Notes under the pieces: generated by a model
Told to the model about the DNA's origin: nothing
The model's input: the letters and a program-made list of their open reading frames with translations, nothing else
Databases searched by the model: none
Assembly: GCA_963556255.1 (NCBI GenBank)
Contig: OY744609.1
Span: 6,804,237-6,868,236, forward strand
DNA length: 64,000 nt
From: Allolobophora icterica
Lineage: Eukaryota > Annelida > Clitellata > Crassiclitellata > Lumbricidae
Direction of reading: 5' to 3'
Made by a program: the position numbers and the translations under genes
Shown here: positions 46,720-57,500 of the stretch, one piece after another
How positions within the stretch are numbered: position 1 is the stretch's first letter
How the letters are laid out: every line of letters begins with the position of its first letter

Positions 46720-47265
46720 AGGTATTCTGACTTAATTAATTCTTATTTCTTACTTAATTCTGACTTAATTATTATTCTGATTACTAATTCTAAGTTAAAT
46801 GAATATTACTTGACTTCTGACTTGACTTACTTCTGACTTAATTAATTATTCTTATTTGTGACTTAATTCTGACTTAACTAATTCTAACTTAAATGGCCAT
46901 TACCTGATTTCTGACTTGATTTCTGACTTGACTTCTGCCTTGACTTAGGCCTAATTCTGACTTAATCATTTCTGATTGACATTTCTGATTTAATTCTGAC
47001 TTATTTAATTCTAGCTTGAATGACTATTACTTAATTGGCTTCTGACTTGACACCTGACTTGACATATCTAACTTAAATTAATTTCTGACTTGAATTCTCA
47101 CTTCAGTATTCTGATTAGTAAATTAACTCTGACTGGACGTCTGAATAGCTTTCTGACTAAGCTGACTTCTGACGTACGTTAACTTCTCACTTGCCTTGTG
47201 ACTTAATTGCCTTGTGACTTGCATTCTAACTTAACTTAATTAAATTAAAGTAAACTTTACTTTAC
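46720..47265. repeat. Degenerate TTCTGACTTAA minisatellite
   Basis: About 40 variants of (AAT)TCTGACTTAAT and CTGACTTGACT over about 545 bp, with no exact period. Confidence 0.8.
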
Positions 47266-47559
47266 TTTACTTAATTACATTTAATTATTAATGAAGAATT
47301 GCAATGCTATAAAATAACAGAAATAATGAAGCGCTACAAAATAAATAGCTGTAAGCGGAAGAACAAACCGGAAGCTTGAATTTGAATTTCTGGACAAGTT
47401 CGTGGTCAAAATTTTCCTGAAATTGTCGAAGAATTTCATGTGGTTGTATTAATTTCTTTTGTTCAGATATATATGCAGATATCATGAAATATTACTTATA
47501 GATTGTTTGATGATCTGTATGTAGTCCTGTATATCTTATTAGCAAATGTGGATGATAAA
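47266..47559. other. No feature recognised
   Basis: A 65-codon minus-strand frame (47288-47485) has no family signature. Confidence 0.35.
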
Positions 47560-47861
47560 CAGGCGCTGGCAGGCTTAACAAAATTAGACGCACACCCCTC
47601 TCGTCTCCTGCCATCCACACCCGTCCTTTGTCTGCCACTCGCAGTCATACACTGAAAATGACTCAGAGTGACTCATAAAAGTACGGTACAGTATAACACA
47701 CGAATATGATATTATTTACACATGCGTTAACATACTGTATGGTAAACCAAAATTACACAGTGAAAGTGTCACAAATATCGATGCGATGCCTAATCCTTGT
47801 GTGGATTTGAGTTGGTGTGTGGACGCACGTACTTCACGCTGCCGGCGCCTCTGGTGATAAA
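47560..47861. mobile_element. MITE with GAGGCGCC-type inverted ends, copy 2
   Basis: Left CAGGCGCTGGCAGGCTTAAC and GACGCACACC, right GGACGCACGTACTTCACG and GCCGGCGCCTCTG. Shares ends and the internal AAATATCGATGCGAT marker with 3418-3705. Confidence 0.55.
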
Positions 47862-48258
47862 TTATAGAGATAGGTGTGGATTATAATTTGATATCTTGGT
47901 TTTCCCAGAATATTTATAGCTATATATAATTTCGTTTATTAGCTAGATCTAGTACTCTAGTTGATTCGTACACCTACTACTTCCAATAGTTGATAGTTGA
48001 CGCCTTTTCTAATTTTTCTAATTTTCTAATCCGATGTAACTAGTAATTTGGAGTGTACCGTAGAGCATGTTCGTTGAGCATAGGACTGGTATTTTAGGTT
48101 TTAGGGGAAATAATACCAAATTTGTACTTGAAACATATGTATACCGTTGGTGTGCATTTTATTTGTCTAACAGCAGTAACCAATATAATTAATACTATTG
48201 ATTGGTGTGGACCATATGCGATTGGTTTAATTATTTTAAACTGTATTGAATAGACGCA

Positions 48259-49034
48259 ATGGCCAATGCATCTGGATCAAGAGGTGGGGAGTCATACTGG
48301 ACGATCCGTAGACGCATACTGGCGGAGATCAATTCAGAAAATAATCCAACCATTGATGAATTAATCGATGTTTTAGACGAATTACCAAATGTTGAAATGT
48401 GTGACCCTGGAACCTACGAGAACTATTTAAAGGATAGTGACGATAACTTTGAAAATCAAATTTGATGCTGAATCTTTTGAAACAGGTTTAGGAACCAAAC
48501 TAGCTGATTGGGCAACTTCATTTAGCATTGCCAATATGTCACTTGGTTCATTGTTATCTATTCTGAATAGATATTATCCTGAATTGCCATTGGACCCCAG
48601 AACTTTGCTCAGGACACCAAAGACTTACCCCATTTGTAGCCTGGCGACAGGGAGTGAAATGTGTTATTTTGGCATTAACGAAGGCATCCAGAGGCTGGCA
48701 GACAATGGCATTTTATCATGTTTACAGCAGACTGCTGTTGCAATTTAATTTGGATGGGCTTCCATTGTTTAAGAGTTCTAACATGCAGTTGTGGCTGATT
48801 CTATGTTTAATCAAACATAATGGTGTTCACAAGCCTTTTGTTGTTGCCACATATTGTGGAACGAAGAAACCTGCAGATTTTAATGATTTCTTGATTGATT
48901 TCATTACTGAATTAAAAAAATTACAACAGATTGGAGTAATTCTAAATGGGAATCTGCACGCTGTTACAATACATAGTTTTGTTTGTGACGCTCCAGCGAG
49001 AGCATTTCTAAATAATATCAAATTGCACTCTGGT
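48259..49034 (+). pseudogene. Broken transposase-like gene (DGLPLFKSS family)
   Basis: Three overlapping plus-strand frames together resemble one protein: an N-terminal part (48259-48465), then TSFSIANMSLGSLLSILNRY and YPELPLDPRTLLRTPKTY (frame 2), then QFNLDGLPLFKSSNMQLWLI, VVATYCGTKKPADFNDFLID and FVCDAPARAFLNNIKLHSG (frame 3). The LPLD-x-RTLL-x-TP, DGLPLFKSS and CD-x-PARAF blocks recur in multicopy transposase-domain proteins of fish and invertebrates; I recall the family but not a formal name. Frames change near 48460 and 48720-48740, so at least two indels break it, unless unusual introns exist. Homology stops at LHSG, where GTAGGG could be a splice donor; the family normally continues HGCDKC-like. 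No terminal repeats were found. Confidence 0.6.
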
Positions 49035-49119
49035 AGGGGGGTATGCAGTTGTGTCATTTACTTTTATTTTGTTGCACTTGAGTCATTATTTTTATTTTGT
49101 TGTACTTGTAATTTTTAAG

Positions 49120-50310
49120 TATTATTGCACTGTAGGGTCAGTCTATGTGCAATCATCAAATGTGTGAAAGACCTTGTAACTGACCCATCCCAGATTTGGC
49201 TGATATTTTTTATACGTCATATGTATTGAAATTTTCAGAAGCCTATCACCATGTATCTGCATTGTATGGCAGACGGACATGGAGCGGGGTGTGAAGCACT
49301 CACGACATGTCTGAACTTGGTGACATGTTCAGAGGCCAGATGTATAAACATATCAAACTATAAAATAGCAAAATTACAGCAAAATCTGAGATAGGTCAGT
49401 TACAGGCCCTTGGTGATTTCACATGGACTGGGTTAGTCCATAGTCATTACTTTCATTTTCTTTCACCTAACAACGAAGGACCAATTGTGTCAATTTTGAC
49501 ACCTTTTCAATTTCGTTTGAACATTAACTTTAAAGTGGGAATTCAACAATGAACATGGTTACAACTTTTGTATCATTATAAATAAATTGTTATTTTGCTG
49601 GACTTGAGTAATTTTTGTTACTTTATTCCTCTTAATTTTGATTTTTTTAAAACTTAATTCATGTATTTTTTGCATGCTTGTTTACTGAGATGATGTGTGT
49701 TAAAACATGATGGTGGAACTCTTCAGATGTTAAACAAACATAGAAACATTCAGAATATTTCTTTGAAAGCCTTTTTATGCTTGTTAATGTTAACCCAATA
49801 TCAAAATTGACTGATTTAATATGGTGAACCGAAACCTAACTTTTGGTTATTACGTCTGATTAAGTTAAATTATTGCGTGGATTATTATGTATTTTTTATA
49901 TTACTGCATGTATTATTATGTATTTTTAATTTGAATTTTGTTATGTATTTTATGTTATATTATATTACCTGATAAAAACGACAAAAACTTTATCTCCGGT
50001 ATGCTTTATAAAAACACTTATTAACAATTAACTAATTTAGCACTATACTGTTTTTCTGTCATATGTTTACCTGATGTTATTATGAAATCAATTAATCTGT
50101 TAAGTCTCTTTCAATAACTGTTATCTGATTCATTATCACTTGCAATTAACACTGTGTAATCCCATCGCGTCTGTGTCGATGGGAATGTTTCAATAAACGA
50201 ATATTTGATATTACTGCATGTATTATTATGTATTTTTGGAATTTGTGTTCTTTAATATTATATGTATTTCTTGAATTTAGGTCCCTTTTGGAAAGGATGT
50301 AAGCACTACA
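49120..50310. other. AT-rich DNA, no feature recognised
   Basis: Phrase GATATTACTGCATGTATTAT occurs at about 50207, and a variant at about 49900. Possibly the 3' part of the broken transposon at 48259. No exon. Confidence 0.4.
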
Positions 50311-50551
50311 ATTAGGGGGATTATAGGGTCCCGTTTGGGCAAACCCAATTAGGGGACAGCTGGGTTATGCTCATTGGCCCCAGCTGGGCACCTATTTTGG
50401 GGCCCGTTTGGGCAGGAGAATTGGTGCCCAAAGGGGCCCCAAATTTGGAACCCTAAAGGGCCCTGAATTGGGTGCCCGGCTGGGGCCAATGAGCATAACC
50501 CAGCTGTCCCCTAATTGGATTTGCCAAACGGGCCCCTTTAATCCCCCTAAA
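50311..50551. mobile_element. Near-perfect 240-bp palindrome (foldback element)
   Basis: Left arm from 50312 (TTAGGGGGATTATAGGG ... CAATTAGGGGACAGCTGGGT, then ATGCTCATTGGCCCCAGC) is repeated inverted in the right arm ending at 50550. Even the centre (TTGGGGCCC...TTTGGGCA) pairs with its partner, so nearly the whole 240 bp can form one hairpin. GC-rich in an AT-rich setting. Class unknown; no target duplication seen. Confidence 0.85.
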
Positions 50552-50668
50552 ATTTTGCTGTCTGGGGCAGATTAAGGTGGATAAGGAATTGGAAAATGAA
50601 GTCTTAAGTTCAGTAATCAATCAGATCTATCGTCGATTCCTCCAACAAGTTTGTCAAAGCTACATGTA

Positions 50669-51250
50669 CACTGTGTCCGGAAATAAAGGGAACCCTTTTG
50701 TAAATAATGAAAATAATTAGTAAATGTGCTTCGATTTTCAAAATTTCAAAACTGTTTTAATCCTGACATAATTATCAACAAATTTGTAATTTATGAACGG
50801 CCTCCGTTAAAAAATTACGTCATAGTGACGTCGCTATATTAGAAATTTAAACAAACTGTTAAAAATTGGCTTTAAACCAAGAAGACAAAATTAGGGCCTA
50901 CTATAAGATTTTTACGGAAAAACAAACATTTCGGACACTTTGAACAAACCTTGTAGTATAACATCATTCAAGTATAAAAATAAAATTCAACCACAATGTA
51001 TTATTGATAAATAACATTTAAAAATAATTGACATTTTTAAGGAAAATGTTAGGTGCCGTCCTTAACATTTGAATTCTGATGCAAATGACGTCATTGTGAC
51101 GTCATTGATGGATACCCAAACTTTATATTTTCATCATTTTTAGGTAACTTTGTCAGGATTAAAACAGTTTTGGAATTTTGAAAATAGAAGCACATTTACT
51201 AATTATTTTCATTATTTACAAAAGGGTTCCCTTTATTTCCGGACACAGTG
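50669..51250. mobile_element. Tc1/mariner-type MITE, 582 bp
   Basis: Inverted ends start CACTGTGTCCGGAAATAAAG, are near-identical for about 115 bp, and are flanked by TA (50667-50668, 51251-51252). A second inverted block, ACGTCATAGTGACGT and ACGTCATTGTGACGT, lies inside (about 50817 and 51085). No open frame. TA duplication and long inverted ends point to Tc1/mariner. Confidence 0.85.
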
Positions 51251-51394
51251 TATAATAGCGACATTGTTAGAATTGATGTATATGCAAAGCATTCTACAGA
51301 ATTCGGTAGGCCTATATATCTGCGTGTAAAGCTTTAAACGATTCTTTGATCAAACCATGAAGGTTCGCTTGTGTCTTTGAACAACCACACCGAC

Positions 51395-51490
51395 ACGACA
51401 CAGCCCTCGTGAATAAGCTGGTGCCCTGCGCTAAGCTCTAACGTGGCGCATTAGACATTTGGAGTTTACGATTATGATTACGATTCTGGA
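51395..51490 (-). repeat. Interspersed repeat family D, inverted fragment
   Basis: Reads GCTCTAACGTGGCGCATTAG, then TTTACGATTATGATTACGAT; reverse complement of the family D head. Confidence 0.5.
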
Positions 51491-51779
51491 TGAGTTGTCG
51501 AACTGCTTATGTCTAAATGTGTACAGTGTACACTGCCAGCATTTCCATTGGCATTAGATGGGTCCGGTGTGAGCTCTTTAGGTAGGCTACATTGGGAATA
51601 TTGGTCTTCAACGAGAGTGGATTGCACAAGTCAGCAAGATTCGGTTCTGACTATGGAGTGTTTTCTATACAAGGATAGCAACTATAAAGTGGACCCGAGA
51701 TGTAAAAGACAACCCAGTTTTTTTAAATTATATTATTCTGTTATCGGCATCGGTAGTTCCATGGGCTTCACCGTTACCA

Positions 51780-52345
51780 GATAAATGTGGTGTTGTTAGT
51801 AGTCAGTTAGGCCTAACATTTAATTGTAATAAATCTTGGTGCCTATCTTTCGGTCCTCGATGCAAGACCTCCCTGCTTAATATGTTTCTATGTCACAGAG
51901 GTTTTTTGGACTCAGCAGATGACATATTTGGGAGTCATCTTTTGTGCTGATAGTAAACTCAGATATGCGATGTGCGTAGTATAATACGCAATTTATTTTA
52001 CTGAGCTAGCAATGATATTTTCAATAACTCGTCGGGTTTGTCGGACCCAATGCAGCTTCACTTGCAGCAGACATATTATAGCCTCCCAGTTTTAAGATAT
52101 GGCTCAGCAGCAGTGAGGTTATCTCATTCCCAGCCGAGTAAACTAAAAGATGGCTGGAATCGTGTGTATCGTAAACTCTTTGGTTTTCATATATGTGATT
52201 CAGTAAGAGAACTTATTGTAGGTCTAGGCAGTTTGGAATATAAATATATGGGAGTTATTGCCGTGTTTAAACTACTTAAAAATGCTAACAGCAGACTCAA
52301 CATGCTGTCGTTGACATTCAGTTATGCATGGACGCGAGTTTAATT
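51780..52345 (+). pseudogene. LINE reverse transcriptase fragment (thumb and tail)
   Basis: GLTFNCNKSWCLSFGPRCKT, then QQMTYLGVIFCADSKLRY, then LPVLRYGSAAVRLSHSQPSK, WNRVYRKLFGFH and SVRELIVGLGSLEYKYM: the KS-x-x-x-FG ... YLGV ... LPVL-x-YG ... WN-x-x-YRK order of LINE RT C-terminal regions. Frames shift at about 51890 and 52000; the YADD core is absent. It ends near a possible tail at 52495-52520 (AATAAAGTATATAAAATT). Confidence 0.75.
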
Positions 52346-52559
52346 TTCTAGTGGTGTGTAAGTAGACTAAAGAACATGTCTTATGCCAGATCGCAGGTTT
52401 ATAACGCTTTCCCCTACAGGAGACCGTTAGATTGAGTTGGTATTTTTTTTTCGTTTTCTGTTTTTCTAATCTTCGTGTTTTTCTGCTTTGAGCGAAATAA
52501 AGTATATAAAATTATTTATTCTGTAACTGGACACTTTGGTGGATGCCGACGAACAAAGG

Positions 52560-53318
52560 GAACTGATTGTAAGGAGTCAAAAAGCGGAGAGGTAGAAAAG
52601 AGAGTATTGAATTGAAGTAGTCAAGCCATGGTAAGATGAGTGAACGGACAAGAGTATGGGCAGCATCCTGAGTTAAAGAACGATGAGTAGGTCAAAACAG
52701 GTTAAAGTAACATGATCGTGTAACACTGAAAATACGAGATTGCCATGTCAACCTTAAAACAGTACCGTAGTTGTACGTAAGTCGCGAATTTCGAGCACTC
52801 TTGGAATCTGTAGGCCTATACCTTGTAGAAAAATAGGAATGCTAGGCATTTTAGATCTGGCAGAACCGAACGAGAGAACTTTAGTCTATGCATATTAAGA
52901 TAAGTCTCTTTTGAGATATCCAAACATGTCCTGAGGAGATACACAGATATATTTAAAAAACAGCTCAGTTGCTGAAAACTAGACAAGATGAATACAACTG
53001 CAGATGATCGTTGGCTTATGATTAACTGATTAATGTCTCATGCATTATTATAACAACCATATAGAATTCAGTAGATTAGAGTCACACAAAACGATATTAC
53101 AAAACAACTTTCGTACAGGTGAAGGTTCAACTTGCATTCTAAGAATCGAGATCCAAGTCAGTCACATTGTGATAAAAAAAATCAATTGCGCTACCAATGA
53201 ACTGTTACAGTGGCTTAGCAATTGTCAATTAACACACAGAAATGTTTGGACAAAACATTATTGCGAGATGAGCAACGATGAAACAATTAGGCTAAACCAG
53301 ATTCATGTGTTTTTGCGA
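52560..53318. other. Downstream of gene C; no feature recognised
   Basis: Would hold the gene C 3' UTR. The plus-strand frame 53040-53441 is the antisense shadow of the gene C terminal exon at its right end and otherwise has no signature. Confidence 0.45.
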
Positions 53319-53411
53319 TCATGGCGTAACTCCACACGTTTGCTGTTGCAGAACAAATCGAATTGCTTCCAAAGTGTCGAATCCAGTTGCCATGAAATAA
53401 GTTACGTTCAA
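53319..53411 (-). CDS. Gene C terminal exon (VWA exon c) with stop
   Basis: Acceptor CAATTTCAG, then LNVTYFMATGFDTLEAIRFV and LQQQTCGVTP, TGA at 53319-53321. Same length and start (LNVTYFMA) as the gene A terminal exon. It closes the last VWA domain with the conserved Cys. It has no start codon of its own; identified by homology, acceptor and phase. Confidence 0.82.
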   Translation of the reverse strand: MNVTYFMATGFDTLEAIRFVLQQQTCGVTP

Positions 53412-53625
53412 CTGAAATTGAAAACAAATTCTTCCTTGTAAAATAAACTGGCCTGATTATGAAAACAGGCGAAAGCAAACAATAAAAATAGCAACAACTT
53501 GCAAACTAATGTTCATGATAATTTGATTACTAATTAAAATTTGCATACTAATTAGCGCATATGCAGTGTATTTAGTTAGGCCCTATATGAACTCGCGTTT
53601 TATAAATCTTCATTAATAATAATAA

Positions 53626-54102
53626 TGTGAACTGAGTTTTGTGTACAGTCTTGCAGTGCGAGATATTAGCGTATATATATAGTGCGCTTACTTTAGTTTC
53701 ACGTGTATATGTATATATGATAGATGTATAACGTTTAGTCTTAGTGACACGCGCGGCCGGCCGATATCGGCAGCGGCGCGCTATATGTATATTATTAGAG
53801 TTCGCTTATGCGCACAGAAGACAGGTGTGTCAAGAGGCGCGAAGAATTATGCTGACTAGAGAAGTTTGAATTCGAGTGTGTTCGCTGTAGTAGTGTGGCT
53901 GACTAGTTGAGTTGTAATCGAATTGAGTTCTGTCTGTTTGTTTCTTATTAAACTGAAAAGATATTAAACTGTGTTGCTGATTAATTCAGGTTATACTTAT
54001 ACGTAGAATTAGTGTTCAAAAGGTGAACGTTAAATAGGCGTTAAGTACGAAGAGAACAAGGATTTAATCAGAAGGATTGTCAACGGAAGGATTGGGTTGA
54101 CA
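53626..54102 (+). repeat. 5' LTR, 477 bp
   Basis: Begins TGTGAACTGAGTTTTG, ends GGATTGGGTTGACA. Contains a GC-rich palindromic core (CGCGGCCGGCCG) near 53752 and an ATTAAA near the right third that could act as polyadenylation signal. No difference from the 3' LTR was found by reading. Confidence 0.93.
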
Positions 54103-54106
54103 TTAT

Positions 54107-54117
54107 TGGTGGCAGCG
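54107..54117 (+). other. Primer-binding site, tRNA-Leu-like match
   Basis: TGGTGGCAGCG lies 4 nt after the LTR. It is the complement of a tRNA 3' end CGCTGCCACCA, which from memory fits animal tRNA-Leu (AAG). The 11-nt match is seen; the tRNA identity is from family knowledge. Confidence 0.6.
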
Positions 54118-54509
54118 TCGGTGTGGATAAAAACTCACGGTGGAACAGCTACGGTGTGGATAAAAACTCACGGTGGAATAGTGACGGTGTGGATAAGAAC
54201 TCACGGTGAATAAATACTCACGGTGGATATAAACTCAGTGGATTAAAATTCACGTTATCACCTCCTTCGGCGGATAGAAGAATCTACGACGGTGATTGAA
54301 GAATTTACAACGGTGTTAGAAGAATCTACGCGTTGTGTGCTGTGTGACGAGTTTACGATATCAACGACGGTGGAACACGAGAAACGGTATAAAAATTTCG
54401 TTGTTTTCCACGAACAAATATAAAAGAAATCCCGTTTGTTTATCGATTCACACACCAAGAAAAACCGTGACTTCTTTGAAAAGAGAAATCACCAAAGTAA
54501 ACAAGTAAG
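54118..54509 (+). other. Retrotransposon leader with tandem repeats
   Basis: Between primer site and ORF. 54118-54250 carries about five copies of a unit GTGTGGATAAAAACTCACGG, getting more degenerate to the right. The rest is unremarkable. Possibly packaging or RNA-structure sequence; function not shown. Confidence 0.6.
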
Positions 54510-57500
54510 ATGGAGAAACTAAGTGCTGAAAGACAAGCAGATATTAAGAAGATGTCTACGGAAAGGCTAAAACAGCGTTTGTTGAAAGCCGGTTTTAAAG
54601 AAGAACAATTAGAAGGTATGTCACGTGGTGACATGATACAGGAACTCGCTGAAGTGTGGGTGAAAGAAGAAGTCGAAGAAGAAGGTGCCGTTGGCGGTGC
54701 CGTAGAAAAGGCTATTGAAAAACCTCCTGTGCCTATGTCTATGGAGATGTTGATGCAGTGGATGATGATGAAAGAAGATAGGGAGGAGAAACGGAGACAA
54801 GAAGCAGAACGTGTAAGACAAGACGAATTGCGCTTGCAGAGAGAGAAAGAAGAGAAAGCAGAACGTCTGCAGAGAGAGAAAGAAGAGAAAGCAGAACGTT
54901 TGCAGAGAGAGAAAGAAGAGAAAGAATTGCGCTTGCAGCGAGAGAAAGAAGAGAAAGCGGAACTTGCAAGGCAAGAGGAATTGCGTCTGCAAAGAGAGAG
55001 AGAAGATAAAGCAGAACAAGTGCGTAAGGCAGAACTTGAATTGCAAAAGAATCAGTTTGAGATTCAGTTAGAACAGTTGAAAAGAGATAGGGAAGATGCT
55101 GAAAGAAGAAGATTGGAGCAGATGATTGAATTTGAAAAAGCTAGAAAAAGTGATGAAGAGGTTCGTAAGCAACAGATTGAATCAAAGAGAATGCGTGAAG
55201 AAGAAAAAGAAAAAGCGCGAACGTTAGAGTTAGAACGTGCGGAACAGATCAGACAAGAAGAACTCAAATTTCAGAAAGAAAGTTTGGAAAAGGCAGAGAC
55301 AGAAAGACAAGAACGTCTGAAACTGGAGAAATCAAAATTGACATTGAAAGAAACGCAAATGAGAGAAGAACGGGAAGCAGAAAGAAGGAAACAGCAAGAA
55401 AGTGAAACTTTGGTGTCAAAAATTAAGAAAATAGGTGATGCAATGAAGCATGTATTGCCTCAAATGCCAACTGATATGATGGAGGTGCCATTATATTTTG
55501 AAACAGTCGAGAACGCGTTTCGTAGTTTTGCTGTGGAAAAGCCGTTTTGGGTGAAATTATTACTACCATTGATGACGCCGAAAGCTCGAACCGTTCTGAA
55601 TAGATTGTCATACGATGATCTAGATAATTATGATAGAGTCAAGCAGCACTTATTAAAAGAATTTAAGTTGACTTCGAGAGAATACAGAGCCAGATTTGTG
55701 GATGCTAAGAAGACAACAGAAGAGACTTATACGATGTTTACGGCAAGACTTAAGAACTTGCTAAACTATTACGTGAGAAGTCGAAACGTGAACAGAGAGT
55801 ATGATACGCTCTTTGATTTGCTGGTAGCGGATAAGCTGAAAGAATGTTTACCGCCAGGTCCACTACAGTTTGTATTGTCGAAGGAAGGAACTGACTGTCT
55901 CCAAGCTAGTGCAGTGGCAGACCTAGCAGACATTCATGTAAACAATCGAATTGGGTTTGCGATCCCAAATATAAACAGTTATCCTTCTCAACGTTCCGTA
56001 AACCAAAGCCAGAGTAGAAAGTGGAAAAGTAATCCAGGAACAGGGAATCAGTCCAAAGGTAAAGAAGTCAAGGCTAGTGTCCCTGTACCCAATGAGACCA
56101 GAGACGTGACGTTTGGTCGTCAGGGATTTAACAAATCGTCAGCGCCGTTCGCCAAGAGGGAAGGCAACACATCGTTTACGCAGTATAAGAAATATGAAGG
56201 AAATGAACAACGAGGTATTTCACAACCATACCATACAGTTGTGAAGCGTTGTCACAACTGTGGTTCAGACAAACATTTGGTTAAATTTTGTCCAGTTCCA
56301 GTGGCAGCAGCTAGTTCTAGCAGAAATCAAGAACACACAAGGGTGAATTTGATTCAAGTGGTTAGTGATACAGATAATCAAACCGCGAGTCAAGAAAACC
56401 AAGAGACTGAAGTAAAGTCAGTAATGAAATGTGGTATTCAAAAAGAAATTCTATTGGATGCTGAAATTCAGAGAGAAGTCATAGGAAAAGATGACAGTCG
56501 AATATTGAAGAAATCGTTCTTGCAATATGTCGAGGTTGAAATTCGTGGAGTAGACGGTAAAGAGCCAGTGAAAGTCAAAGCACTGAGCGACTCGGGAGCA
56601 GAGATTCCGGTGATTAGTGAAGAATTACTGGAAGGCATGAAGGTGGAACAAATTGGAAAAGTGAATTTGCAATGTGTGGCAGGAGATGCCATTCCTGCGA
56701 AGTTAGTGAAAGTCGATGTTAGACTGTGTGGTAGTGACGTGGAAGAAGAGGGATTTCCGCGTAAAATCCAGTGTTCACTTACACCTTATGTCACCTTGAT
56801 GTGTGCTAGTATTGCAAAGATGGGCAGTACAGAAAGATTCTTGTTGCATCCAGAGATAATTGCCGAATTAAAAGCCGTACCACAGATGAAAGTAAAAACG
56901 ATACAAGGAGATGTGAGTGTACGAGCAAATGTAATGACGAGAGCGCAGAGTCGGAAACAGGAAATGGTAGATGTTAATGAGAAGAGTGAAACTGAAAGTT
57001 CCAGTGATGAGGAAAACGAAAGTAATGAGCAACGAAGCTTATCGCGAGATGGTGTAACATCAGAGATAAACGAGCAAGAGATGGCTGCATGCGAGAATGG
57101 CACATTAAATGAAACGGAAGAAGACAATGAATGTGATGTGGGGATAGGAGACTTGTATAGAGATGAAGAGATGGATGAAGAACAAAAGGTGCAGATTGCC
57201 GATTCGAAGAAGTTCGAAGAGCAACAGAGAAAGGATGAATCGTTGAAGCCGTGGTGGAAGTTAGCACAAGAGAAAGAATCTGAATTCTGTGTGATCAACG
57301 GTTTATTGCATAAGAAATATCAGATATTAGACCAGACGATATATCAACTAGTGTTACCAAAAGAGAGACGAATTAAAGTGATGGAGTTGGCACATGAATC
57401 GGTATTTGGAGGACATCTAGGAGAAGAGAAAACAAGAGAACGAATAAAGTTGTCTTTTGTATGGCCAAAGATGAGAAGAGACATTGTGAAATTTTGTAAG

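Noticed and set aside
53040..53441. 133-codon plus-strand gene
   Set aside because: Its right end is antisense to the gene C terminal exon and the rest has no family signature.
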